Assembly (NCBI RefSeq): GCF_000347035.1
Contig: NZ_ANIJ01000006.1
Span: forward strand, 372,001 to 436,000
Length of the DNA stretch: 64,000 bases
Direction: 5' to 3'
DNA from: Leptospira sp. B5-022
Lineage (GTDB): Bacteria > Spirochaetota > Leptospiria > Leptospirales > Leptospiraceae
In this document: positions 29,327-38,094 of the stretch, piece after piece
How positions within the stretch are numbered: position 1 is the stretch's first letter
Layout of the letters: each line of letters opens with the position of its first letter
Made by a program: the position numbers and the translations under genes
Notes under the pieces: model-generated
What the model saw: the letters and a program-made list of their open reading frames with translations, nothing else
What the model was told of the DNA's origin: nothing
Database searches by the model: none

Positions 29327-30709
29327 ATGAATCAATCCAATATAGAAACTCTGATCGACGCCGGTAAAAAAAGAAAAGCGGACTTTGTCGAAATTTATGA
29401 AGAAGAATCCAGAAATTCTTCCATAGCACTCAGAGACCAAAAAATAGAACAATCACTTGCCGCAACCGATTATGGGATCGGGATCCGATTGGTGTACGGA
29501 ACAGACGTATTATATGCATATACAAGCAATGACGACCAACAACATTTACTTTCTTTAATACACTTGCTCGCGGATTCTCGCGGAGAAGTAACCGATGGCT
29601 CGGGAGTATTTACACTTCCGGGAGATATTTCCAAATATTCTTTTTCTAAGAATATTCATGATCCAAGAAAGGTTCCTCCTTTCAGAAGGTTGGAACTTCT
29701 ACAAACTGCGGATTCAGTCGCAAGAAAAGTTTCCTCTAAGATCATACAAGTAGGGGTGAGCGCTTCCGATATAGTTACGAATGTTCTGATTGCTAACTCG
29801 GAAGGGCTTTGGGTAGAAGACCTAAGAGTCAGAAGTAGATTTTTTCTCTCTGTCACGGCCGAAAATAAGGGAGAAAGATTCGTAGCAAGCGAATCTCCGG
29901 GGGCTCTTAAGGGATTCGAATTTTTCGAAGGATTACCTGTAGAAGATCTAGCTAGGAAAGCGGGAGAAAGAGCTCTCTTTATGTTGGATGCCGGTTATAT
30001 AGAAGGTAAAAAAATGCCTGTTGTAATGGGCAACGGTTTTGGTGGAGTAATCTTCCACGAAGCATGCGGTCATCCTTTGGAGACGGAAGCAATACGGAAA
30101 AAATCTTCTCCCTTCGTTGGAAAACTGGGAGAACAAATCGCAGGATCCTGTCTGACTGCGTATGACGATGGTACGTTAGAAGAACAGTATGGTTCCTTGA
30201 AAGTAGACGACGAGGGAATGCCTACACAAAAAACACTTCTGATCGAAAACGGAATTTTAAAGGCTTATCTAGCAGATAAGATCGGATCCATGGAAACAGG
30301 TTCACCAAGAACCGCAAGCGGTAGAAGAGAATCATACCAGTATGCACCTGTTTCCAGAATGAGAAACACGTATATCGAAGCAGGAAATGATTCCTTGGAG
30401 GAAATGTTTGCCTCCGTGGATTTCGGACTTTATGCAAAAAGAATGGGCGGAGGTTCCGTAAACCCGGCCACAGGAGAATTCAATTTTGCGGTGGAAGAAG
30501 GTTATGTGATCCGAAAAGGAAAGATCTCCGAGCCTGTAAGAGGAGCCACCCTGATCGGAAAAGGTCATGAAATTCTTCCTAAAATTTCCATGGTAGGAAA
30601 AGACTTGGAATTGGCCGCGGGGACCTGTGGTGCTTCTTCCGGATCAATTCCTGTTACCGTTGGACAACCTTCACTCAAAGTGGATGAGATCCTAGTGGGG
30701 GGAAGATAA
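29327..30709 (+). CDS. tldD: Metalloprotease TldD
   Basis: 460 aa. The active-site zinc motif is VIFHEACGHPLE (HExxxH, 244-249), and the C-terminal part includes SGSIPVTVGQP. TldD pairs with TldE (PmbA) to form a heterodimeric protease that trims unfolded or modified peptides, known from microcin maturation and CcdA degradation. The next gene, TldE, overlaps by one base (TAATG). No peptide precursor was found nearby. Confidence 0.92.
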   Translation: MNQSNIETLIDAGKKRKADFVEIYEEESRNSSIALRDQKIEQSLAATDYGIGIRLVYGTDVLYAYTSNDDQQHLLSLIHLLADSRGEVTDGSGVFTLPGDISKYSFSKNIHDPRKVPPFRRLELLQTADSVARKVSSKIIQVGVSASDIVTNVLIANSEGLWVEDLRVRSRFFLSVTAENKGERFVASESPGALKGFEFFEGLPVEDLARKAGERALFMLDAGYIEGKKMPVVMGNGFGGVIFHEACGHPLETEAIRKKSSPFVGKLGEQIAGSCLTAYDDGTLEEQYGSLKVDDEGMPTQKTLLIENGILKAYLADKIGSMETGSPRTASGRRESYQYAPVSRMRNTYIEAGNDSLEEMFASVDFGLYAKRMGGGSVNPATGEFNFAVEEGYVIRKGKISEPVRGATLIGKGHEILPKISMVGKDLELAAGTCGASSGSIPVTVGQPSLKVDEILVGGR

Positions 30710-32046
30710 TGGATTTGGAACAAGCAGCCGGATTCGTATTGGAGGAAGGAAAAAGATACGGAATCGATTCCTTCGATCTGATTGCCACAGACTCGGAAGA
30801 TATCGGGATCGAAGTTTTCAAAGGAAGGATTGTTTCCACGGAAACCTCTCGCTCTCGAGGAGTAGGTATTCGGGTTCTCAATAATTCTCGCCCGGGATAT
30901 TCTTACAGTGAACGTTTTAGTAAAGAAGCTCTTTCCCGGATGATAAGAGATGCCATGGACCAGACAGAGATCACGGATCCTCTGGACATGGAATTGCCGG
31001 GACCAAAACCTTTGGCGGAAGTGGATCTAAAACATTATAATTCCGAATTAGAAAAATTGGATTTTTCCTGGATGAGAGAATTAGGCCAGGCTTTGGACCA
31101 TGCCTCTTGGGAGTCCGATAAAAGAGTGGAGAATGTTCCGCATGTAGGTGTCGGAAAAAGTTCCACCCAAAGTTTGATTGCAAATTCGAACGGTGTATTC
31201 GTTAAAAAAGAATCGAATGTGGCCTATTGTGGGACCGGGCTTGTAGTTGCGGAAGGTGATATCAAGAAGATGGGAAGTTATTATCGCTCCGGCAGAGATA
31301 TTTCTAAGTTCGATCCATCGTTTATCGCAAAGGAAGCAGCAAATAGAGGGACTGAACTCTTAGGGGCAAAACCTCTTTCCAGTGGTGTGTATACTATCCT
31401 TTTAGGAAATCGTATCAGTCCCCAGATATTCGGGATGTTCTCCTCTCCTTATTTTGCGGACGCGGTCCAAAAAGGTTCCTCTCGTTTGGTCGGAAAACTG
31501 GGTAGCGAAGTTGCTTCTCCTATATTAAGTCTTTATTGTGAAGCTCATACTCCCGATTATCCGGGTTCCCGTTTGGTGGATGCGGAAGGAATTCCTACCT
31601 CGGCTCGCACCAAAGTTTTGGAAAACGGGATACTCAAGTCCTATCTGTATAATCTAGAATCCGCCAAAAAGGACAATGTGTCTCCTACGGGTCATGGTGT
31701 TCGTTCTTATTCAGGAAGAGCAGGCACTTCTTTTTCCAATATGATCGTTCCTTTGGGAAATAAGACAAGGGAAGAATTATTAGCATCCGATTCTCATTGT
31801 ATTTTAGTGACTAAGTTGGAAGGTGGAGCAGGTTGCAGCGCGGTTTCCGGAGAAATTTCCATCGGGATCCAAGGGATCTATTATAAAAACGGAAAGCCGG
31901 AACATGCAGTGGACCGTATCACGATGAATACGAATTATTTCGATTTACTTCATAAGATCCAAGGGATATCAAACGAATATTCTGACAGTTACTCTTCTAT
32001 CAAGATCCCTGATATTTTGATCTCGGAAATTCACATAGCAGGTTAA
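30709..32046 (+). CDS. tldE: TldE/PmbA, non-catalytic partner of TldD
   Basis: 445 aa homologue that lacks the HExxxH motif, as expected for TldE. Typical stretches are SRSRGVGIRVLNNSRPGYSYSE and PSGHGVRSYSGRAGTSFSN-like (here SPTGHGVRS). It forms the barrel-shaped dimer with TldD and lines the substrate chamber. It ends 2 bp before the MoxR gene. Confidence 0.88.
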   Translation: MDLEQAAGFVLEEGKRYGIDSFDLIATDSEDIGIEVFKGRIVSTETSRSRGVGIRVLNNSRPGYSYSERFSKEALSRMIRDAMDQTEITDPLDMELPGPKPLAEVDLKHYNSELEKLDFSWMRELGQALDHASWESDKRVENVPHVGVGKSSTQSLIANSNGVFVKKESNVAYCGTGLVVAEGDIKKMGSYYRSGRDISKFDPSFIAKEAANRGTELLGAKPLSSGVYTILLGNRISPQIFGMFSSPYFADAVQKGSSRLVGKLGSEVASPILSLYCEAHTPDYPGSRLVDAEGIPTSARTKVLENGILKSYLYNLESAKKDNVSPTGHGVRSYSGRAGTSFSNMIVPLGNKTREELLASDSHCILVTKLEGGAGCSAVSGEISIGIQGIYYKNGKPEHAVDRITMNTNYFDLLHKIQGISNEYSDSYSSIKIPDILISEIHIAG

Positions 32047-32048
32047 TC

Positions 32049-32852
32049 ATGTCGGAAGAAAGAAATAAACCCGAAACATACTTACTTTCCAGAGAATTAG
32101 AGGAAGCGGTCCAAGTTGCCGAGATCACAGCAAGACCCCTATTATTAAAAGGGGAACCCGGAACTGGAAAATCCCTTTTAGCGGATTATCTTTCGTTCAA
32201 AACCAAAAAAAAATTATATTCTTGGCATGTAAAATCCACCTCGCTTGCCAAAGAAGGTTTATATTTTTATGATGCCGTTTCTCGGTTGAACGATTCCAGA
32301 TTTACGGAAGACAAGGAGAAGGTCCGCAATATCGAAAATTATATCCGATTGGGGGCCTTAGGCGAGGCATTTTCCGCGAACGAACCTTCCGTAGTATTAA
32401 TCGATGAGATAGATAAGGCGGATATAGAATTCCCGAACGATCTACTTTTAGAATTGGACAGAATGGAGTTTGTAATCCAAGAAACGGGTCGTAAGATCAA
32501 AGCGGTCCATAGACCTTTAACGCTCATCACTTCCAATAATGAAAAAGAACTTCCGGCGGCATTCTTGCGAAGATGTATCTTTCATTATATCGATTTTCCG
32601 GAACCTGCTTTTATGGCGGATATTGTATCGTCTCATTTTCCGAAGATCGAATCCTCCCTTTTGAAAAGGGCGCTCGAATCCTTCTATGTGATCCGAACCA
32701 TGGATGATATGAAAAAAAAGCCTGGCACAAGCGAACTACTGGATTGGATCCAAATTCTAATTCACATGGGTGCAAAACCTCCGGAAGACGGAAGGATACC
32801 TTATATAGGCGCTCTTGTAAAGAATGAAGAGGATCTGAAATTGTTCAGATAA
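32049..32852 (+). CDS. MoxR-family AAA+ ATPase
   Basis: 267 aa. Walker A GEPGTGKS (35-42), Walker B VVLIDEID (115-122), sensor-1 LTLITSNNEKELP, and a second-region FLRRCIFHYIDFPEP with the arginine finger. MoxR ATPases act as chaperones that assemble or activate complexes together with VWA partners. The VWA gene follows after 5 bp and is the obvious partner. Confidence 0.85.
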   Translation: MSEERNKPETYLLSRELEEAVQVAEITARPLLLKGEPGTGKSLLADYLSFKTKKKLYSWHVKSTSLAKEGLYFYDAVSRLNDSRFTEDKEKVRNIENYIRLGALGEAFSANEPSVVLIDEIDKADIEFPNDLLLELDRMEFVIQETGRKIKAVHRPLTLITSNNEKELPAAFLRRCIFHYIDFPEPAFMADIVSSHFPKIESSLLKRALESFYVIRTMDDMKKKPGTSELLDWIQILIHMGAKPPEDGRIPYIGALVKNEEDLKLFR

Positions 32853-32857
32853 ATGTT

Positions 32858-34048
32858 TTGTTTTTCCCGTTTTTCTACAGACTGAAATCTTCAGGAGTCC
32901 CGATCTCAACTGTGGAACTCCTGGATTTTCTCAAAGCGACTGAGGCACTTACCCGAAACAAAACATTTCTCTCTTTAAACGAATTCTATAGAGTTTCCAG
33001 ACTTTGTCTCGTAAAAGACGTTAAATACTACGACGCGTTCGATCTTGTATTCACCGAACTCTTCGGAGAAAGAGGAGTTCTAAAAGAATCTTTCCGTAAG
33101 GAAATGATGGATTGGCTATCTAATATATTCGAAAATCCGAATAAACTTCCACCAGGCATGGTCTCTCCGGAAGAACTCTGGAAAGAGTTTTTGGATAGGC
33201 TCCGGAACCAAAAAGGGGAACATCATGGCGGAAATAAATGGATCGGCACAGGAGGAAGTTCTCCTTTCGGTCATTCCGGTGTAAACCCTGGCGGGGTCCG
33301 CATTGGCGGAGAAGGTGGGGGTAAATCCGCGATTTTCCAGGCGATGGAAAGAAAATACAAGGACTACAGAACGGACGAGCAGTTGGATGTTCGACAGATC
33401 AAGATCGCACTTAAAAAACTCCGGAATTTAAGGAAGGAAGGAATTCCTGAATTTCATCTCCCTAAAACCGTGGATGCTACCTGTAAGAATGCGGGAGATC
33501 CAGAACTTGTATTCGATCGTACTAGAAAAAACGGGATCAAAGTACTACTTTTAATGGATACAGGCGGGAGTATGACTCCTTATGCGGAACGAGTGAGTAA
33601 ACTTTTTTCGGCAGCCCACCAAATGAATCATTTTAAGGAATTCGGACATTATTATTTTCATAATTCCGTTTACGATTCCGTGTATCCGAAGGGAGATTTG
33701 AGATATCCGATTCCTCTGAAAAATCTTTTTAAAAAACATAAGGATGATACAAAGCTCATCATAGTGGGAGATGCATACATGGCTCCCTACGAACTCTTGG
33801 ATCCGGCTTACGGCTTTTATCATTCCAGATTTAGACAAGAAACCAGACTTCCTGAACATCCCGAATCGGGACTAGACAGTTTTAAAAGGATAAAATCGCA
33901 TTTTAGCAACACGATCTGGATGAATCCCGAGCCGAAACGATACTGGGATGCACCAACAATTTATGAACTGAAAAAAATTTTCCCCATGTTCTTTCTAAGC
34001 GTAGACGGACTAGAAGAAGGGATCCGAGAACTTCTCGGAAAAAGATAA
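32858..34048 (+). CDS. VWA-domain protein, MoxR partner (CoxE-like)
   Basis: 396 aa. The N-terminal half is helical; 122-155 is Gly-rich and low in complexity (GGNKWIGTGG, GGVRIGGEGGG). The VWA domain starts near 226 with MIDAS motif LLMDTGGSM (234-239), a D-x-G-x-S variant. The only sensible start is TTG 32858, since the nearby ATG 32853 is out of frame. With the preceding MoxR ATPase it probably forms a metal-insertion or assembly chaperone, as in the CoxD/CoxE pair. Target unknown; the TldD/TldE genes share the operon. Confidence 0.78.
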   Translation: MFFPFFYRLKSSGVPISTVELLDFLKATEALTRNKTFLSLNEFYRVSRLCLVKDVKYYDAFDLVFTELFGERGVLKESFRKEMMDWLSNIFENPNKLPPGMVSPEELWKEFLDRLRNQKGEHHGGNKWIGTGGSSPFGHSGVNPGGVRIGGEGGGKSAIFQAMERKYKDYRTDEQLDVRQIKIALKKLRNLRKEGIPEFHLPKTVDATCKNAGDPELVFDRTRKNGIKVLLLMDTGGSMTPYAERVSKLFSAAHQMNHFKEFGHYYFHNSVYDSVYPKGDLRYPIPLKNLFKKHKDDTKLIIVGDAYMAPYELLDPAYGFYHSRFRQETRLPEHPESGLDSFKRIKSHFSNTIWMNPEPKRYWDAPTIYELKKIFPMFFLSVDGLEEGIRELLGKR

Positions 34049-34060
34049 TTAAAGTTTTGA

Positions 34061-34383
34061 ATAGTCGCTATGCTCCTGTAGCCCGACTCGGTTATTTATA
34101 ATGAGTCTATTTTTTAAAGTCGGACTATAGTCGCTTTGCTCCTGAAGCCCAACATCGGTTATTATTAATGAGTCTATTTTTTAAAGTCGGACTATAGTCG
34201 CTATGCTCCTGTAGCCCGACATCTGTTATTATTAATGAGTCTATCTTTAAGGTCGGACTATAGTCGCTTTGCTCCTGAAGCCCAACATCGGTTATTATTA
34301 ATGAGTCTATCTTTAAGGTCGGACTATAGTCGCTTTGCTCCTGAAGTCCGACATCTATTACTTTTAATGATCAAGGTCGGACT
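34061..34383. repeat. Five tandem ~66-bp hairpin units
   Basis: Units at 34061-34126, 34127-34193, 34194-34259, 34260-34325 and 34326-34383 (the last is shortened to 58 bp). Each starts ATAGTCGCT and ends with the sequence TCGGACT. Units 1 and 3 share GCTATGCTCCTGTAG, units 2, 4 and 5 share GCTTTGCTCCTGAAG; units 1-2 share tail TTTTTTAAAG, units 3-4 share tail TCTTTAAGG, suggesting duplication of a dimer. The end of each unit pairs with the middle of the next: the junction of 4 and 5 has a perfect 8-bp stem (34318-34325 with 34345-34352). This fills the only gene-free gap over 300 bp. Confidence 0.9.
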
Positions 34384-34916
34384 TTAAACTTATATTCAAT
34401 AGTAACCTCGTCCTTTGCGGTTGCAAATAATAGACTGGGTCTTTCCACATCAAAATCGCTCATCAAGACCTGGAATGTTCCGGAAAAAATCATCTCTTGC
34501 CCTTCTTTTTGAATTGTTGCCGCTGATTTAACGGTTTTGGTTTTTCCTTTGACGGTCAAGTTTCCGGTGATCGTCCATTCGTTTTCTTTCGCAGTGATAG
34601 AGGTGCTTGTAAAACTAATATTTGTGATAGTCGGATATCCTAAAGATTCGATAATATGCTCGTCACGGTCCGAGTCTCCGGATTTGATCTCCTTTAGCGG
34701 TATCTCGATTTTTATAAGTTTAGGGATTTGTAAACCACTAGGCCCTTGGGTCAAAGTTGTAGGACGTATCGTAGTCCCCGAACATTTTCCATAAACGGTT
34801 TTAAACGGATGGATTGCTATAAAATTGATCTGGGATTCCTGTAGTTTTAATTCTTCCGAAAACATGGAAGAAACACTTAAGAAAAATAAAACTAAAAAAA
34901 GAAATAGATTAGGCAT
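34371..34916 (-). CDS. YceI-like periplasmic protein
   Basis: 181 aa. Signal peptide MPNLFLFLVLFFLSVSSMFS, then a lipocalin-like domain with the YceI arrangement: IEIPLKEIKSGDSDRDEHIIESLGYP, ISFTSTSITAKENEWTITGNLTVKGKTK, and a terminal DEVTIEYKFKVRP. Such proteins bind isoprenoid quinones or lipids in the periplasm. AGGAG lies before ATG 34916. The last residues KVRP are encoded within the final unit of the hairpin array, so that repeat appears to have reached into the coding end. Confidence 0.78.
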   Translation of the reverse strand: MPNLFLFLVLFFLSVSSMFSEELKLQESQINFIAIHPFKTVYGKCSGTTIRPTTLTQGPSGLQIPKLIKIEIPLKEIKSGDSDRDEHIIESLGYPTITNISFTSTSITAKENEWTITGNLTVKGKTKTVKSAATIQKEGQEMIFSGTFQVLMSDFDVERPSLLFATAKDEVTIEYKFKVRP

Positions 34917-35148
34917 GTAGATTGCTCCTAAAAATAAACCTGCGATAGAAATATGAAAATCCGCAATATTCTACCCGAGTCTTAAGGCAGATTTCAGAAA
35001 AGAAAATCATTAATTTGAAAGAAAAATATAAAGGAATGAATCACTTATATTGAGGAATAAAAAAAGATCCAAAAGAAGGTCGTTTGTTCCCGGATTTTAA
35101 GAATGCGGATCTTTCCTATCGTTCTTCGCAAAACTTAGGCGCTTCGAA

Positions 35149-35334
35149 CTATCTTTTACTTTGGACTTTTTTTAATACTTCCGTTACAGCCTGCGTATAT
35201 CCGTCAAAAACTCCCTTATCATAGTCGGAAAGGGACTTGTATGTTAACCCTGAAAATTCTTTTAGAAGTTTGGAAAGTTCTTCTTCTATTACGTTTTTGC
35301 GAATATATACAGTTTCGAAATGGTTCGGATGCAT
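35149..35334 (-). CDS. 61-aa hypothetical protein after the SprT-like gene
   Basis: Starts 5 bp after the stop of the SprT-like gene on the same strand, so it is probably translated by coupling. The peptide (RKNVIEEELSKLLKEFSGL, YDKGVFDGYTQAVTEVLKKV) is helical and charged, without cysteine or a signal peptide. No family recognised. It completes the slyD-helicase-SprT run. Confidence 0.55.
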   Translation of the reverse strand: MHPNHFETVYIRKNVIEEELSKLLKEFSGLTYKSLSDYDKGVFDGYTQAVTEVLKKVQSKR

Positions 35335-35339
35335 AAAGA

Positions 35340-36143
35340 TTATCCGTAAAATTCTGATTTAAGCCTAAAGCCGATCTCTTTCTGGTATTTCATTAGAAAC
35401 TTGGGATATTCTGTTTTCAACCAATTTATTGCCTCTCTGTATCTAACGTATTCTTTTTCCTTACGTTTAAATTCGGGACTATGAATGGAGTTCTGCCCGT
35501 TTTTGATCCGAGTGGGGAGAATATGATGTAGGATTTCGTGATGTACTACATGCTCCAGAACAAAGATCGGGACTTCCTTATGGTCCAGAATGGGACTGAT
35601 CCTTATATTCATATTTCGTTTTTCGTAACTACCCAGTCTCCTTTTGCCTAAACGATCCGCCCAGCCTATTGAAAGCAGCTTTGTATCCATTTTAGGAAAG
35701 TAAGAAGAAGAAATTTCCTCTAAAATTATCTTAAGATCGTAAACAACTCCGTTTTCCCTCAACTTTTTGAATTTTCCAGGTCCGGATTCGGGGATTGAAT
35801 TTAAGAAATCCGCAACTTCTTCCTTCCAGATCTGTTTTGGTTTGAGTCCCAATAATTTGGAAATGAGTAAATGTACAAAAGAGAAAATCGTTTTTTCTCC
35901 TGCATCCATTAAGGAAGTATGAAATTTGGCGTTTAAGATCCCATTACGATAGGATACAGAGTGATTTCCGTTTTTGTACGGATAAAATTTAAGTTCCACG
36001 GATCGGATATTGCTGTCTTTGAAACGTCTGGACCTTACTTTCAAAGAATCCCAACTGGAAATCAAAAGTTCATCCCAGTTCCTGTCGGGAATAAGATTAG
36101 GAACCGAAAAACTCTCTAATTCTTTTTCTGGCATCGGAATCAT
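35340..36143 (-). CDS. SprT-like zinc metallopeptidase-domain protein
   Basis: 267 aa from ATG 36143 (ATG 36134 is an alternative). The zinc motif is HHEILHH with HExxH at 202-206, and a third candidate histidine follows at about 221 (HSPEFKRKEKEY), an arrangement like SprT/SPRTN domains. The N-terminal ~190 residues show no further motif. It overlaps the UvrD-type helicase gene by 47 bp, so the pair is coupled. SPRTN proteins cleave DNA-crosslinked protein, but the function here is inferred from motif and context only. Confidence 0.68.
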   Translation of the reverse strand: MIPMPEKELESFSVPNLIPDRNWDELLISSWDSLKVRSRRFKDSNIRSVELKFYPYKNGNHSVSYRNGILNAKFHTSLMDAGEKTIFSFVHLLISKLLGLKPKQIWKEEVADFLNSIPESGPGKFKKLRENGVVYDLKIILEEISSSYFPKMDTKLLSIGWADRLGKRRLGSYEKRNMNIRISPILDHKEVPIFVLEHVVHHEILHHILPTRIKNGQNSIHSPEFKRKEKEYVRYREAINWLKTEYPKFLMKYQKEIGFRLKSEFYG

Positions 36144-38088
36144 TTGGTTTTTGGTCGTTTTTAGAGGAAGAAGGGCCGCTCGTTTCCTCTTTTTTACTAA
36201 TAAAACTTTTATCTAATACGTTCTCAGGTTCCTTGATCTCTTCTATAAATCTGGAAACCCGATTGAAATATTGTGAATTTTTCTGTTGAGAGACCTGAGG
36301 GTAGGTGAGGACTAATTTTTTCTTGGCTCTGGTTATCCCCACGTAAAATAATCTTCTTTCTTCCTCTAAGTTTTTTTCTCCTCGTCCGGAAGGAAAGGAA
36401 CCTTCGGAGACATTTAATAATACGACCGTATCGAATTCTAATCCTTTGGAAGAATGGACTGTGGATAATACCAATCGTTCGTCCTCTTCTTCCGGAGAAA
36501 TTTTATCCAGACTTCGACTAGGACCTTCTAAACTTATATCCACCAAAAACTCGTGGAGAGTCTCATATTTTTGAGAAAGAGTTAAAAATGCATTCAGGTC
36601 TTCTAATCTTCTTTTGAAATCATCATATTTTTTTTCGAGTAAAGGAGAATAATAATCTATGAATTTCCCTAAGAGTTTTTTTAGATCTTTTTCGGGTTCA
36701 TTGATTAAATTGTATAATTCTTTTAGATATGATGCATTGGAGCCTTTCGATTCGGAAACGATCCGGTCCAAATTTCCACCCGATTTTTCCAGGTCCGTCA
36801 GAATGGATCTGGCTTTTGCGGCGCCGATCCCGGGCAAAAGAAGTAAAACTCTTAGCCAAGATACCGAATCCGTCTTATTCTCCCTAATTTTTAGAAGAGA
36901 AAGATAATCCTTTGCATGTGCGCTTTCTACGAACTTCTTCCCGCCGAATTTTAAGAACGGGATATTTCTTTGAGATAAGACTAACTCCAATTGGTTCGAA
37001 TTCCACCCGGATCTAAAAAGAACCGCCATGTCTTTTAGCGGGATCCCATCTTCTCTTCTTTCCAAAATGAGATCGGCAATTCCTTCCGCTTCATCCAATT
37101 CGTCCGAAAAACCGACTAGCATGGGCTTTTGAAAGTCTTCGTTTTTGGTATAAAGATATTTCTCGTATTTTTCCCTAAAATTAGACAACACCACGTTTGC
37201 CAGATTTAAAATGGATGGGGTGCTTCTATAATTTCTTTCCAGATAAATCGTTTTGGTCTTTGGGAATAGTTTCGGAAAATTGAATATTCCGTTAACATCC
37301 GCTCCCCGAAAAGAGTATACACTTTGTGCATCGTCTCCTACTACCAAAATGTTTTCGTGATCCAACGCGAGTAGGCAAGCGATATGGGCTTGGATCTGGT
37401 TCGTATCTTGGAACTCATCCACCATAATGTATTTGTATTGTTCCGAAACTTTTTTGCGAACCGTTTCGTTTTTATTCAACAGGTCCCTTGTGTAGATTAA
37501 AAGATCATCATAATCTAATAAGGATCTTTGTTTTTTATAGGTTGAGAACTCCTGGAAAATTTTGCGAATAGCGGATTCTTGGTCTAAAAATTTAGGATAT
37601 TCCGCTTCTAATAGTTCTTCCAAAACTTTTCCGCGATTGATAATGGCAGAATGGAGTGAGATTAAAGTATCGTTCGATGGGAATCTGGACCTCTGTTTTG
37701 TATATTCTCCTTCAGTTCTCAAAAGTTGGAAAATATCAGAAACATCCGACTCATCCAGAACGGAAAACTGAGAGGAAAATCCAAGCACAGGCGCATATTT
37801 TCTGAGGATATGACTTCCGAAAGAATGGAAGGTTCCCCCGTGAACTCTAGCACAACGTTTGTCTAAGAGAGAAACCGCTCTGGAGAGCATTTCTTTTGCC
37901 GCTTTTCGAGTGAATGTGAGAAGTAAGATATTTTCGGCTGGAATGCCGGATTCGACCAATTGGGAGAGTCTGTGAACGATCGTTTTTGTTTTACCCGTTC
38001 CGGCTCCGGCTATTACTAAAACCGGGCCGTTAAGGGTCTCGATAGCTTCCTTTTGTTTTTCGTTAAGTGACTCTAAGGAGGCAGCCAT
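36097..38088 (-). CDS. UvrD/Rep-type ATP-dependent DNA helicase
   Basis: 663 aa superfamily 1A helicase. GPVLVIAGAGTGKTKTIVHRL is motif I, MVDEFQDTNQIQ motif II, VGDDAQSVYSFRGA motif III, and VHSSKGLEFDTVVLLNVSEG plus RRLFYVGITRAKKKL motifs V and VI. It may be PcrA, Rep or a paralogue; the C-terminal ~30 residues are low in complexity. Starts 6 bp after slyD and overlaps the SprT-like gene. Confidence 0.9.
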   Translation of the reverse strand: MAASLESLNEKQKEAIETLNGPVLVIAGAGTGKTKTIVHRLSQLVESGIPAENILLLTFTRKAAKEMLSRAVSLLDKRCARVHGGTFHSFGSHILRKYAPVLGFSSQFSVLDESDVSDIFQLLRTEGEYTKQRSRFPSNDTLISLHSAIINRGKVLEELLEAEYPKFLDQESAIRKIFQEFSTYKKQRSLLDYDDLLIYTRDLLNKNETVRKKVSEQYKYIMVDEFQDTNQIQAHIACLLALDHENILVVGDDAQSVYSFRGADVNGIFNFPKLFPKTKTIYLERNYRSTPSILNLANVVLSNFREKYEKYLYTKNEDFQKPMLVGFSDELDEAEGIADLILERREDGIPLKDMAVLFRSGWNSNQLELVLSQRNIPFLKFGGKKFVESAHAKDYLSLLKIRENKTDSVSWLRVLLLLPGIGAAKARSILTDLEKSGGNLDRIVSESKGSNASYLKELYNLINEPEKDLKKLLGKFIDYYSPLLEKKYDDFKRRLEDLNAFLTLSQKYETLHEFLVDISLEGPSRSLDKISPEEEDERLVLSTVHSSKGLEFDTVVLLNVSEGSFPSGRGEKNLEEERRLFYVGITRAKKKLVLTYPQVSQQKNSQYFNRVSRFIEEIKEPENVLDKSFISKKEETSGPSSSKNDQKPNDSDARKRIREFFGS

Positions 38089-38094
38089 CGAAGA

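Noticed and set aside
34061..34383. CRISPR array
   Set aside because: Units are contiguous copies with no unique spacers and no cas genes nearby.
35063..35114. Terminator with 8-bp arms AAAGATCC/GGATCTTT
   Set aside because: The loop is about 36 nt, too long for a confident Rho-independent terminator.
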